From Puffinus mauretanicus (lineage: Eukaryota > Chordata > Aves > Procellariiformes > Procellariidae): a stretch of 64,000 nt of DNA. A program made the translations under genes and the position numbers. Location of the stretch: NCBI GenBank assembly GCA_023333565.1, contig JAJKFH010001402.1:186001-250000 (forward strand). Reading direction: 5' to 3'. Shown piece after piece: positions 11,860-23,620 of this stretch. The notes under the pieces are model-generated. The model was not told the origin of the DNA, ran no database searches, and saw only the letters and a program-made list of their open reading frames with translations. Numbering within the stretch: position 1 is the stretch's first letter; every line of letters starts with the position of its first letter.

Positions 11860-14046
11860 GCTCTACCAAACTGCCAGCAAAACTTCGGCCCTGGATATGG
11901 GGACAGCAGACTTTGGGCTGCTGAAGGAACAAGATATAATCTAGTTCTGGGAATCTCTTTTTGAAGGGTGCATGAATGCTGCTTACTTTTTAAGAGCCGT
12001 CTCTTAAGAGCGCAGGAGCAGGCAATTACAAAGTGTTGGAAGTCAGGCAAGGCAGTGGGGCACAAGGCCATCTTGGATGAGCAGGGATCTTCTTCTAGAA
12101 CTTAGGTGGAAAAGGAAAGTGTATGGACATTGGAAGCAAGGACGCATCACACGGGAGGACTACAGAGATACTTCTTGCCACTGTAGGGAGAAAATTTTTG
12201 TGGCCAAAGCTCGATACTGGTCAGCTCAAGCTGGCCAGTACTGTGAAGGATAACAAAAAGGGCTGTTTTAAATATGTTAACAGCAACAGGAGGATCAAAG
12301 ATAACATTGGTCTGTTACTTGATGAGGTCAGTCACCTCACAAATAGGGACATAGACAAAGCAGAGATATTTAACGCCTTCTTCGCTTCTGTCTTTAACAC
12401 CTACAATGGGCCCTGGAAAACACCCCCAGGAGCCTTGTGTTGGAAGACTGTGACTGGAGAGATGATAAACTCCCAGCCAACTCTGAACTTGTTCGAGATT
12501 TGTTGCTCCAGATGGATGCACATAAATCTACGAGGCTCGATGGGATTTATCCCAGAGTACTGAAAGAGCTGGCCGATGTCATCATGGGACTATCTCCATT
12601 ATTTTTCAAGGATCTTGGGAGTCTGGAGAGGTCCCAGTTGACTGGAAGCTGGCAAATGTTGTCCCAATTTTCAAGAAGAGTAAGAAGGAAGACTGTGATA
12701 ATTACAAGGCTGTCAGTCTAACTTCTGTGCCTGGTAAAATTATGGAGAAGATTATTCTGGGAGCTATTGAAAAACACTTGAGAGATAATGCAGTCATTGG
12801 TCATAGCCAGCATGGGTTCACGAAAGGAAAGTCCTGCTTATCAACTTAATTTCCTTTTATGACAAGGTCACCCATCTAGTTGACCAAGGGAAGCCAGTAG
12901 ATGTGGCGGAGTTTTTTTTTTTTATTTTAGCAAAACTTTTGATACTGTCTCTTATGGTATCCTTCTGGATAAACTATCCAGGACACAGCTAGACAAGTCC
13001 ATAATGGATTGGGTGAGCAATTGGCTAATGGGTCGGGCTCAAAGGCTTATAGTAAAAGGGGGTCATATCAGGCTGGCAGCCAGTCACCAGTGGGATTCCC
13101 CAGGGCTTGATTTTAGGGCCAGTGCTCTTTAATGTTTTTATAAATGAGCTGGACTCAGGAATTGAATGTGTATTTAGTAAGTTTGCTAACAATACTGAAC
13201 TAAGAGGAGCTGTGGACTCCCTCGAGGGTACAGAGGCCTTACAAGAGATCTGGATAGACTAGAGAGCTGGGCAATCACCAGCCGTATCATTTTTAACAGG
13301 AGCAAGTGCCAGATTCTCCACCTGGTTATATGTATAATTTGGGGTATGAGAGGCTGGAGAGCAGCCCTGTAGAAAGAGATCTGGGGGTCTGGGTTGATGC
13401 AAGTTGAATATGAGTCAATAGTGTGCCCTGGCAGCAAAAACGGCCAACCATATTCCTGGGGTGCATCTGGCATAGCATAGCTAGCAGGTCAAAGGAGATG
13501 ATTGTCCCACTCCATACTGCACTAGTGTCGCCCCACCTCAAGTACAGTGTGCAATTTGGGGCATTGCAATATAAGAAGATCAAACTGTTAGAGTGTGTCC
13601 ATAGGAGGGCGACGAAGATGGTGAAAGGCCTCAAGGGCAGAGAATTATGAGGACCAGCTGAGGCCACTTGGTTTATTCAGCTAAGAGAAGACAAAGCTGA
13701 GGGGTCACCTTATGCAATCTACAACTTCCTCAACGGGGGGGCAGCGGAGGGGCAGGTGATGATCTCTATTATGACCTGTGGTAGGACACAAGGAAATGGA
13801 ATAAAGTTGCATCAGGGGAAGTTCAGACTGGACATTAGGAAAAGGTTCTTCACTGAGAGGTCACTGGAACAGGATCCCCAGGGAAGTGGTCACAGCACCA
13901 AGCCTGTCAGAGTTCAAGGAACATCTGGATTATGTTTTTAGTCATGTGATTTCATGTGAGGTAGTCCTGCGAGGAGCAGGGAGTTGGACTTGATGATCCT
14001 TATGAGTCCCTTCCAACTTGAGATATTCTATGCTTCTATGAAACAT
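11860..14046 (+). mobile_element. Older CR1 LINE copy
   Basis: The endonuclease-RT linker is seen at 12,240-12,400 (KGCFKYVNSNRRIKDNIG), then reverse-transcriptase pieces in shifting frames ([12 protein letters not shown] near 12,800-12,840; the block matching FADDTKL near 13,180-13,200 reads with Asn in place of the Asp pair). The tail is a degenerate TTCTATGCTTCTATG at 14,027-14,041. Many stops and indels, plus a T-rich run at 12,909-12,926, show it is older than the CR1 at 6.4 kb. The left limit is approximate. Confidence 0.85.
12123..12563 (+). pseudogene. CR1 ORF2 linker fragment in the older copy
   Basis: About 90 residues are recognisable as CR1 ORF2 between endonuclease and reverse transcriptase (DNKKGCFKYVNSNRR, then DIDKAEIFNAFFASVFNT). 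The end of the frame is read through a frameshift and is not meaningful. It overlaps a second frame from 12,437 that continues the CR1 protein. Confidence 0.7.
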
Positions 14047-17000
14047 TAACTTTTCTGAACAAAAGTGAAGACGAGAAGAAGTACTAAAGGATTAAGGACA
14101 AACAAAAGATGAAGACAAGGAAATAAAAAGAAATTGCAAAATACTTCTAAAGAGAGATTTTTTTGAAAAGTTGGCATTTGTTCAGACAGATCAAATTTAA
14201 ATGGAAAGTTCACCATACTGAGTACAGTAAATTACTATCCAGGCAGATCGGGTGAGCTAACAAATGACCCTTTTTCATTGAAGTACCAAATTAGTCAAGA
14301 AAATTTAAAGGAAATTATCAAAAAGCAAAGTACAAACAGTAGTTCTACATAGCAAAAGAAAATTCGCTGGGAAGCTCTGCAATAACATGGTGCATCAGTG
14401 GAAATAAGATAGCAGTAATATTTTTTTTTCTTCCACAGAGAACTGTAAATATTAAATGTGCCATTTCATTGCTTTAAATAAAGGGTTAATTAAAACATGA
14501 GATAGAAAAAATCCAGCCTGCATTCTTCAGATTTATTCACCTGAGACCAGTAGCCAACTTTCAGGCAATGCAGTTCCATTTGCTGCATGGTGAGACCTCA
14601 AGATCATATTTTAGTAGCAGGTTGCACCATCATTTATTGGTCCAAATATGATATTCACAGCAACTAGCTGGCTCTTGTGCTAGGAGAAACACTGTCCATT
14701 AAACATGTTTCTCACCAAAAAGACTCTTTTTCTTTGTCCACTGTGATAAAATAGTGTGACCATCTCTTTGTCTAATAATGAACTTAAGTATTTTGTGGAG
14801 AGATTCTAGTTGCCTCCAGTATTGTAATAAACAGACACTCCCCCTGTCTTGTTTCCACAAGGTCAGATGGGAAGGGTGCCATTCTGAACCTACCAATAGT
14901 CAAGAGTAATCTGTAAATGGGGAAAAAACACAGTTGTATATTTTGAACTCCCAGAGAAGAGTCAAGTAGGAGAAATACAGACTTCACCATGCTGCTAATG
15001 TAGCTGAAGTAATCACAGAGGAAAAGAAACATATGCTCAGATGCCATTAATAAAACTACACTCTTATGCAAGGTAATATAAGTAATGCATTCATATTTGA
15101 GTACAGTAGGTCAAATGTCAAAATCCTAAGGCAAGAGCTGAAATTCACTGGAAAAAAGCTCTATTTCCCAAAATGCAGAAGCACAAGTCTAAAAGCAATG
15201 TACATAGCACCTCCTAGACATCCGTCTATTTAAAGAGAAGTTGCTGACAGGATCATAATCAATATATCTTAACAACATAAAGAAATCACATCATGGTCTT
15301 TATATCACTACCAAATTTACAAACTTAGGAAAAGTAAAGTTTTTTAATATTAAATAAAGCTCAAATAAGCATAGTTGTGTTAATGAATTGTTAGTGTAGG
15401 CAAAGATGCTATACTGTGTTCACAGGCCTTATTTTCAAGTGTATAACCCTCATGCTAGTTAACATGATGCTATAAAACCACCTGTTCTTGAAAATGGCTC
15501 CTCTGATAACTGGCTACAATTTGCTGTAGCCACAGATTGCGCTTTCAGCCATCATTCTGCAGTCATTGAGATTGGAGCATGGCCAGGGAGCTCCACAACC
15601 TCTTCCAGGCTGGGTTTCTCTCCTGCAGATACTGTGGCATGGAGAAGAGGGCGGATTAAGAGAACATGGTTGGTTGTGACATGGAGTCCAAATGTGCCTA
15701 CGATGAACACCTTTTGACTTGTAGGTCATAAATCAGAGGAGTCAGTGGCAGGCAGACTACCAAGCCAGTGGACAGGCAATGAAAGATCGAAGTGAGCAGT
15801 GGGCAGAAACCAACCTCTAAACTACTCCCTTTGTATTTCCTGTATGTGAATATATGCTCTATATGCTACTGCAAACGACAGCAGTACTTGGTAGCTGTTT
15901 TAAAGGTGAGCCACAGATATGGAAAAGCAGAAATTACTATCATAACATTTCAGTCATTTAATCTATGGTCATTATTTTATTTTATTACTTTCCTTCACTA
16001 CATTGGAAACATAGAGTCTGCAGAAATATCTGAAAGAAAAAAAAAATAAGAGCAACCTGAGTGACTGTCACTTTGGTCCTTTGGGACATATATTAGTGCA
16101 GTAAATAATTCTGGTCTAAGTTTGTTTTCTCTCTAGGAGTGGCACACAAGCCTGGAAAGATCGCTTCAGTTTTCCAGAAGAACACCCAAAGTTCATAGCC
16201 TTAAAACTTTGCCATGTTGTATTTTCAAATTGCCCTGCTTGGGTGCCTCTATGTTATTTTTGTGTAAAAGTTTTCTCAGTTTCGCCATTTGTGAGAACTA
16301 TACCCTGTTGTGCTACGTACTATGAAATACTCAGTGCTGAAAGGACCTTGAAAGCTTGAGGAGAGTGGAAAAGCACTTAAGACATTGAGTAGATCTCTCC
16401 TAAATCTCCATGCACTCCCATTGTTGAAGGAGAAATAAATTCAATTGCAGCATATTTGGTGTTTTGCCATTGTGTTCCACACTGCAGGGACTGGAAGTAT
16501 CTTTGGTTTGTTCCTGGATATCTGATTTGCCACAGAGTAACTACCATATAGCGAGAACATGTTTAAAATGTAGCTAAAAGCTAGCTATATGATAAATTAA
16601 TTTAAATAGCCCCCAGTGGTTGAAATGCTCAGCTACAGTCACATATAGTTCCTTTATGGTGCTCACAGAAAAGTCCTTCTTTCTTTGACGATGACAAAAA
16701 AAAACCAGAATGCCTGGTAATCTGGTTATTCTCACACAAGACTGGTCTATGTGTACATGTTCAAACTTCTCCTGTAGATACTTCTGTCTAAACAACAGCA
16801 TTTACTCATTTGATACTGTTCTCTTGCTTAACATCAGCACGTGTACCTTTCCCATGCAGACAGCACTAATAGTATGACAGTAAACAGAGAGGAGGAACTG
16901 ACAGATCTCAAGGCTATGAGAGAGTAATTTCGGTTATGCAGGACAAACATTGCTGGGAAAATAGAGGGGTCAGGCTGTTGCTGGAGTGTCCCCACTACGG

Positions 17001-20000
17001 TGCCTAAATGACCAAGACTGGACTGACACGAAATTCAGTTCTTGACCTTCTGGAAGGGGCTGGAGGACCCTGGTCACTCTGTGAACTCTGACTAGAGTAT
17101 GTAAAAAGAATATTTCAAGTATCTCAAAAGTTTCCATTCAAAGAATCCTCTCTTGTTGGCACAAAGTGATTCCAAAGTCTACTAACTGAAAATACTCAGT
17201 CATATCTCATAGGATTTGCAAGAACTTTGCATTGGCTTTTCCCAGATTCACGATTCCTCAACTTCCCAAGTACTGAAAAATAATTCTGTTTCCTTTATCA
17301 CCTGCTACATTGTTTTTTTACTATACAGAATGTCCTGAAAACATTTAAATGAACTTACGGAAGTATTCTGCATTTGCAAATGGGCTGTGCAACAGGGTCT
17401 TGCATTACATTTTTCTTACATTTCGTGTCACTGCAGTAACAGAGGAGACTATCATAGTCTACTGAAATGAAACCATGACTTGTTGTGAGTACATAATTAC
17501 CCAGAATGGAACGTAGCTTGGCCTCTGAGGTTAACACCTGAACATTACTATTCAAGTGATGATTCCCAGGCCATCTTTATTTATATTGAACAGGGATCTT
17601 GCACTGACTGATGGAGTATAATGGAAACAACATCTGATGTCTTTTAAGGTCACAGTATGAGGATTTCTCTGCTTTTGCCTGCTCACAGCCTAGAATTGTA
17701 GAAAATAAAGGTGATGCAAAATTGTGAGTAATGATTGTGGAGATAATAGGAAGTTATCAGAAAGGTGAACATCTTTTGCACCACTTGTAAACTTGTAAAT
17801 CTGTCTGCTAGCTTGCAATGCAAAATTTATCTCAGTCCCTGAGTTACGGTACCCAGGTGTGACTGGGTTCTTCTACTGAATAGCAAGCTAGAAATCCTTT
17901 AACAGGCTGGATGAGGCTATGATAAAATTAGGGTCAGATCCATGTAATTAATGTTCATAGAAGTTCATGTTTTTCCCTAAAGGCTGTAACAAATTTGCAT
18001 CTGTCCAGTTTTGATTTCACATTCAGCATGGAAAACCAATGCCTACTAGAAAACGAACAACTACAAATGAAATCTGCAGTCCAGTGAGTGGTCACTTTGT
18101 TGGTCAAGAGCAGCTTCACAAAACTTTACCTCCCTTTGATTGCAAATACCCAAGTTGTCACATATAGTCCTGGCAGCTAGAGTAGCAGCAACTCAGCTCC
18201 CAGCAGCACCCACGTCCACTGCACCCGCAGCAGGAATGCTGCACACTCTTCCACCCAAGACACAGCACAGAATCCCAGTAGCCTGTGACAATTAGAAATA
18301 AAACAGCAGGTTGAACTAGACTGTTCAGGGCACTTTTTTTTTCATCAGCACACAGCCACAGACAACTACCCGAGACGTGATCTATGTACATGTACAGGCG
18401 AACGGCTTTACCAGCTATTCCACCTCATGCCAGAGTCTATCTCTTCACAAAACCGAATACGTGTTCAACTGCAGAGAAGGAACATCTCTGAGAAATAAAA
18501 GTATTAAAAATAATTTACCAGGTCAGTGCATCTGACAAAAACTAATATGCTTGAGGATTTGATGACCTGCACCATCTTGAAAATAAGTCATACAGTGCAG
18601 TTCTTCAAGGTTAACTATTGCAAGGGTACATGGTTCCAGTATCCCTCAGACACAGCCATAGGGGCCAGGACATTTCTCCTTTACAGCAAATATCAAAGAA
18701 CTGAACTGCAGGCAGACATTCCACATGAAAACTAATCTGGACATGCATTTTACAATGCTATACTGCCTTTTGAGTCCTAAGGATTTATTATCCATATCTT
18801 TTAATATTAGTTTCATGGAAGAAACAAAATGACAGTGTGATATAAGTTCTAAATTTAAATTAAGTTTAGGACTTCCAATAACTTTGCCCTGTGTACATTA
18901 CTACAGAGATTAATTAACCTCAGGGAATGATTTGCTACATAAACTTTGCTTCACAATAAATATTTCTGCAATTCACAAAACCTTAGACCCAAATGGGTAA
19001 ATAACAGACCTTCTTGTTCTTTCTCGTACAACAGTGTAAATCAAAGTCCATCCACTACTGTGGTTTGGCCAGAGGTACACAGCTGGTGTAAATCAAGGAA
19101 TCATAAATTTCTGTGAGTGATCCACCTAGGGATAATTTTCAAAACATATTGGCCTGTAAATTAAACAAATCTCAATCCCAGTAAACCAGATCCATCACGT
19201 TATATTGCCTCACCAATCTTTGGGCAAAAGAGTGGCAATGGTTCACCCTGACTGCCCAAATCCACCCAGGAAAAGGAAGGTATGCCTGGAATGGAGATAC
19301 TTGGTGGCAGAGCTCGATTCTGTAACTTTCCTCCCTGTCTCATGCTCTTCCCAACCCATAGCATGTGGGCAAATTTCCTCCAAGCTGCTGGAGGACATGC
19401 TCACTCTCAGCTGAGGGTAGTGTTAGTGTTTTAGCACTCCTTTGGCAAGGAAGATCACTTTATGGATGATGTGGCAAGCAAGATCAAGGACCACAGCTCT
19501 CTGAACATCTGTCTATTGCCTAATGTGACATTGGTTCAGCTGGATCAGGTACATGATTCCACTTGCCATAGGAGTGACGATGCCAACAAAAGCAAGGAGA
19601 CTGCTTACTGCTTTTTAAGGCCTTTACTGGAAAGAGGAAATCTCTTTTTTGCCTCCCCTTCATTATTTTTCCAAAAATATTTTGACATACCATTGTATCC
19701 ATCATATCTAGAGCTTTCCAACACGTTCCCCTGTTGAAGTAGCAGAATGAAAGCTACACATGGTGATGTAAGATTGTCAGAAAGAGAAGAGCTAGGGATG
19801 AAGGTATCAAAGAAGAGGAAGTGAACAGTGGAAAACACCCTTTTTCCTCTTGCCCCTTTCCTTGATTCACTAAAATGGGAGGTGAGTTGAGGACAGGGAT
19901 GTTTTCACATGGCGGAAGAAAAGACTGTAAGACTTCTTCATGATAGCATGAGGAGGAGAGTTATTGCAATGGATCTGCCAACTCACACCCCAGGCAGCAG

Positions 20001-20396
20001 TGGGAAGGCACAGCTCTGGGTCTGGTAGGTCACAATCTCTTACTCTCATGTATTCAAACTGGATTGGTGGCAACTGCATTATCAAACTGAGGTGTTGACC
20101 CATTTCCTGAGCAGAAACATTACTTTGCTCTTTCCCCAGACACCTTTTTCCTCTGAACCACCATCTCTTTGGAGGCCTGCTCTGCTTGATTTATCCTTTC
20201 TGTGATTTCTAGCAAGTTGGCATAGGCAGAACAAGACAACTATTAACTAGGGAAATTAGTCCATGCTAAAATTCCACAAGATGCCTTCTTCTCCTGTACT
20301 GAGCTCTAGTGCAAAAAGGGCTCGCGAAAGCATAAGCATCTCAGCTATTCTGTCAACTCATGTTGCTGTCATGACCTAGAGGGTTACTAACGCTGC
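14047..20396. other. Long intergenic stretch, no gene seen
   Basis: About 6.3 kb of AT-rich sequence with short motif-less open frames on both strands. I found no exon-like conserved domain, LTR, CR1 tail or tandem array. Distal regulatory or non-coding RNA elements cannot be excluded by eye. Confidence 0.5.
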
Positions 20397-20401
20397 GGGT
20401 G

Positions 20402-20909
20402 TGTCCTGGTTCCAGCTGGGACAGGGTTAACTTTCTTCCCAGTAGCTTGGGGGGTGTGCTGTGTTTTGGGTTCGGTGTGAAAGGAGCGTTGATGGCCCAT
20501 TGATGCTTTGACTGTTGCTGGGTGATGCTTGCACCGGGAGGGGGGAGCACAGCCGGGGTGGTGGACCCAGCTGGCTAATGGGGTATTCTATACCATGTGA
20601 CATCATGCTCAGTATAAAAACCAGGTGGGGGGGGGGGCTCGCCCCCCCCGTTCGTGACACGCGGTCGGCGGTCGGTGAGCGGTCGTGTCGTGCATTGCCT
20701 GCTTTGTGTATTCTGTTGTTGTTGTTGTTCTCATTGCTATTTTACTGTTCTGCTTGGTTTTATTTCAATTGTTGGACTGTTTTTATCTCAACCCGGGAGC
20801 TTTCCTACTTGTGCCCTCCCGATTCTCTCCCCCATCCCACCGGGGGGCGGGGGGGTGATCGAGCGGCTGCGTGGCGTTTATTTTTGCTGGCTGGGGTTAA
20901 ACCACGACA
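20402..20909 (+). mobile_element. Solo ERV-L LTR
   Basis: Begins TGTCCTGGTTCC and ends AACCACGACA, with exact 5-bp target duplications GGGTG at 20,397-20,401 and 20,910-20,914. It contains TGACATCA (a decayed CRE) just upstream of TATAAAAA, then a G-run/C-run hairpin at about 20,626-20,650. It is the same family as the LTRs of the provirus at 32,031-38,451. Five-bp duplications and this LTR structure fit avian class III (ERV-L) elements. Confidence 0.93.
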
Positions 20910-20914
20910 GGGTG

Positions 20915-22408
20915 TATAAAAATTGAGACATTGCATTAACAGGTTTCAGTAACACACAAGCACATAGAAACCTATTTTCTGCTTTCTTTATTACAAATTA
21001 CTACAGATTATTGGTAAAGCAAATATAATTATGATTAATAAATCTAGTACATATCAAGTTATTCTTAAATTACTACCAGAAAAGCAAGTATATATATTTC
21101 AAACTAGCAGCAATAGTAGCAACAATTATTACATTATTACAAAATTATCACAAAATTATCACTAGTAAAGCAGCAAATACGATCAATTACCTTTATGCAC
21201 ACCTATATATATTTTATTCAAAACAGTGCTGGTGCAGTGCTCAGCAACCAGCTTCCAGGAACGCAGCCTCAAAATCAATGATGGACAAAGTCTCACATGG
21301 AAGATGATCCATATCACACAGTCTTGAGTCAGCCAGGCACCCCTGGTGAAGATCCAATGACTTGTCTAGGAGATCTCATAGAAAAGTTCATTCAGAGGAA
21401 GATGTTAGAGAACAAGAGACACCTTTTTTCTGTAGAAAGCAAGTCATTTTTATTTCACAGAGACATAAGGGGGTGTAGGACACTACCACCCGCAGCAGTC
21501 AATAGATGATGATGTTTTCTAGTCTCTCAGACCAATTTTTATTTTTCCAGACTGTTTCTCTGTTCTCTCAATTAGAACAGCCAATTGCAGGTACTGATTC
21601 CTACTTTTGCAGGATGTTTTCCCTGTTTTCCAGATTATTTTTCATCTTTCCAGAAGTAGCTGTTACAATTTCACAGTTGTGCAATTATCCAGGGTATCTC
21701 AGGATCTTTCCATTTTTTTGGTAGCCAGCTGCACCTCAAAGATGCCAGCTGCACTTTCCAAAGATACTTCTGGTTCACAGGCTTACTTCCCTGGCTGACA
21801 GGCATTTTATCTCTCAGTATTTCAGCAGATATCTTTATCTGTGCAGTATTGTTCCCATTATAACAAGATCACCTTTATGGCTGCTCCCATCAGTTGCCCC
21901 AGCAGAGGGAGGTGGAGCATCACCCCAGAGCCCTACCTACACTAGCATTACCATAAGCCAGGGCACAGGAGGAAAGGCAGGGGAAGATGGTGCCCATAGC
22001 ATAGAGAAGGGCATGGAATGCACCCCCATCCCGATGGCATATTCTGCATCTACCACAGGCAGGTACCTCAGTACCCAGCCGGAGAAGGCACCACGTCAGA
22101 GACAATGCAGCTGTGAAAGAGCTTGACATGCATATGTGAGAAACCTGGTCTAGGTCTAAGAATGCCATAGGCACAACCTCTGACTTTAACTTCTCTTGAA
22201 TAAGTACTTCCAAATTCAACATAAAGAGGGATTCTGCCGTCACAAAGTAGATCCCATTAGACAACAAGCTAAGGAGGGCTATTATAAGTGTACTACTGTT
22301 ATATTAAAATACAGGATGAAATAATATCCCTAGACCCAGCAGGGCTGACTGAGTGCTGGGAGGGAGGAGAGGTAGGGAGCACAGAAGGGCCTGGGAAATA
22401 CCAAGCCT
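20915..22408. other. Intergenic DNA
   Basis: Very AT-rich from 20,930 to 21,220. No recognised element. A minus-strand AATAAA near 21,450 could belong to an unrecognised LTR, but no terminal or promoter structure supports this. Confidence 0.4.
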
Positions 22409-23399
22409 CTGATGCACGGAAACAAACTCCACAACTCACAAAGAGTTATAAAGCAGGTATGTTTATTGTGGCGCCGGGGTCGCACTGGGGAATTCTCCAC
22501 CAAAAGTGCTCCCCAACTAGTGTGCCGTTAGTCTTGGCTTTTATCTTTGAGACTATTGCATATTCATCACAGTTCTTAGAAATTATTTACATGACTATAC
22601 CTTTTACATGATTAATCATTTTATTCCATGGTCTCTACTGCCATCTAACGTCCTTTGCTCGCAATTTCAGTTCTCCAGGTGGTCGTTTACTTCCTCTGGT
22701 GGTCGTTTTGTAGTCTTCATTACTTGTCTTTTTAGTAAACCCTTTCCCTTGGCACTGCACACCATCCATTATCTTGGTTCCAAGTCACTGAACTGGTTCT
22801 TAATGGTACTAGTTTCTTCATCGTCCCGGACAGTTCGTTTCTCGGCCTTTGAGCTTCTTATTGATTAGTTACATTCTATTGTCTATACTTTTAACACTTG
22901 ACTACTTAGCTAAATATTTCTTAAATATTTGGTCTTCAAACAATCTTAGTTAATCACTTGACTAATCACTTTAAAGATCTAAGGATAATACCTTAATTAA
23001 TCACTTGAATAATCAATTTAAAGATTTAAAGGTAATACTTTAATTAATTACTTGAATAGACAATCTAAAGGTTTAAAGATCATGAGAATATTTAATTGAA
23101 GTATACAATAATTCAGCAGCATGATTTCAATAGCAGTTTTGTTTCAATCACAGCTTGGTTTCAAACACAGCTTGGTTTCACCTCCAAGCACCACATAATG
23201 CAGTAAGCATGCAGCAAATATACTAAACAGCACTGTCAACTTCATGCCAAGTCCATCAAGAACTTTGGGCACGATACTTTACACTTTATTTTGTAACTCA
23301 ATTGTGCCTGAGCACCTTCATAAAAACAAATAAAGCAAACCAAGTGGCACAAAACGGAATAAACCCAGCTAGCTACATTTTAAACACAAACTCAGAACA
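22409..23399 (-). mobile_element. LTR of a minus-strand ERV (probably class II)
   Basis: On the minus strand the segment starts TGTTCTGAG, directly after a polypurine tract, and ends CCGTGCATCA. AATAAA lies at 22,462-22,467 (as TTTATT on plus) and a TATA-like GATAAAAGCC near 22,535-22,550, in the right order for U3-R-U5. About 990 bp is long for an LTR. The class is tentative, based on the putative env end next to it. Confidence 0.6.
22951..23090 (-). repeat. 47-bp tandem triplet in U3 of the minus-strand LTR
   Basis: On the plus strand TAATCACTTG, TAATCACTTG and TAATTACTTG start at 22,951, 22,998 and 23,045, an exact 47-bp period, with similar text following each. A second, 17-bp duplication (GTTTCAATCACAGCTTG-like) lies at 23,141-23,174. 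These repeats sit upstream of the LTR promoter and probably act as enhancers. Confidence 0.75.
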
Positions 23400-23412
23400 T
23401 TTTCCCTCCCAG
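23400..23412 (-). other. Polypurine tract of the minus-strand ERV
   Basis: The minus strand reads GGGAGGGAAAA immediately before the TG of the LTR, the expected plus-strand primer site. Confidence 0.6.
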
Positions 23413-23620
23413 TGAGAAGGAAAATATTGCCATCTTATTCTGCAAGAGATTTATAGGCGTCTCATCTACTAGGTTCTCTTTGCTTGCCATCATATGCAGG
23501 AATGTAAGGTGCTAATTGCCATCACCGCAATCAGCCCTAGGCCAAAATTTCATTTCAACAATTATAATACACATATACTTCCTCAGAACTGAACAGGCAG
23601 CAAATGTTCCCCTTTCCACT
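23413..23620 (-). pseudogene. Putative env C-terminus of the minus-strand ERV
   Basis: In one minus-strand frame near 23,490-23,543 a hydrophobic stretch LGLIAVMAIS is followed by a few residues and a stop, as at the end of a transmembrane envelope subunit. The surrounding frames are broken. The match is short, so the call rests mainly on position upstream of the polypurine tract. Confidence 0.35.

Noticed and set aside
20926..21240. Second LTR adjoining the ERV-L solo LTR
   Set aside because: Exact GGGTG duplications close the solo LTR on both sides, and the AT-rich sequence after it lacks LTR signals.
21920..22267. 115-codon minus-strand frame with cysteines
   Set aside because: No motif or family resemblance; spacing of cysteines fits no known finger.
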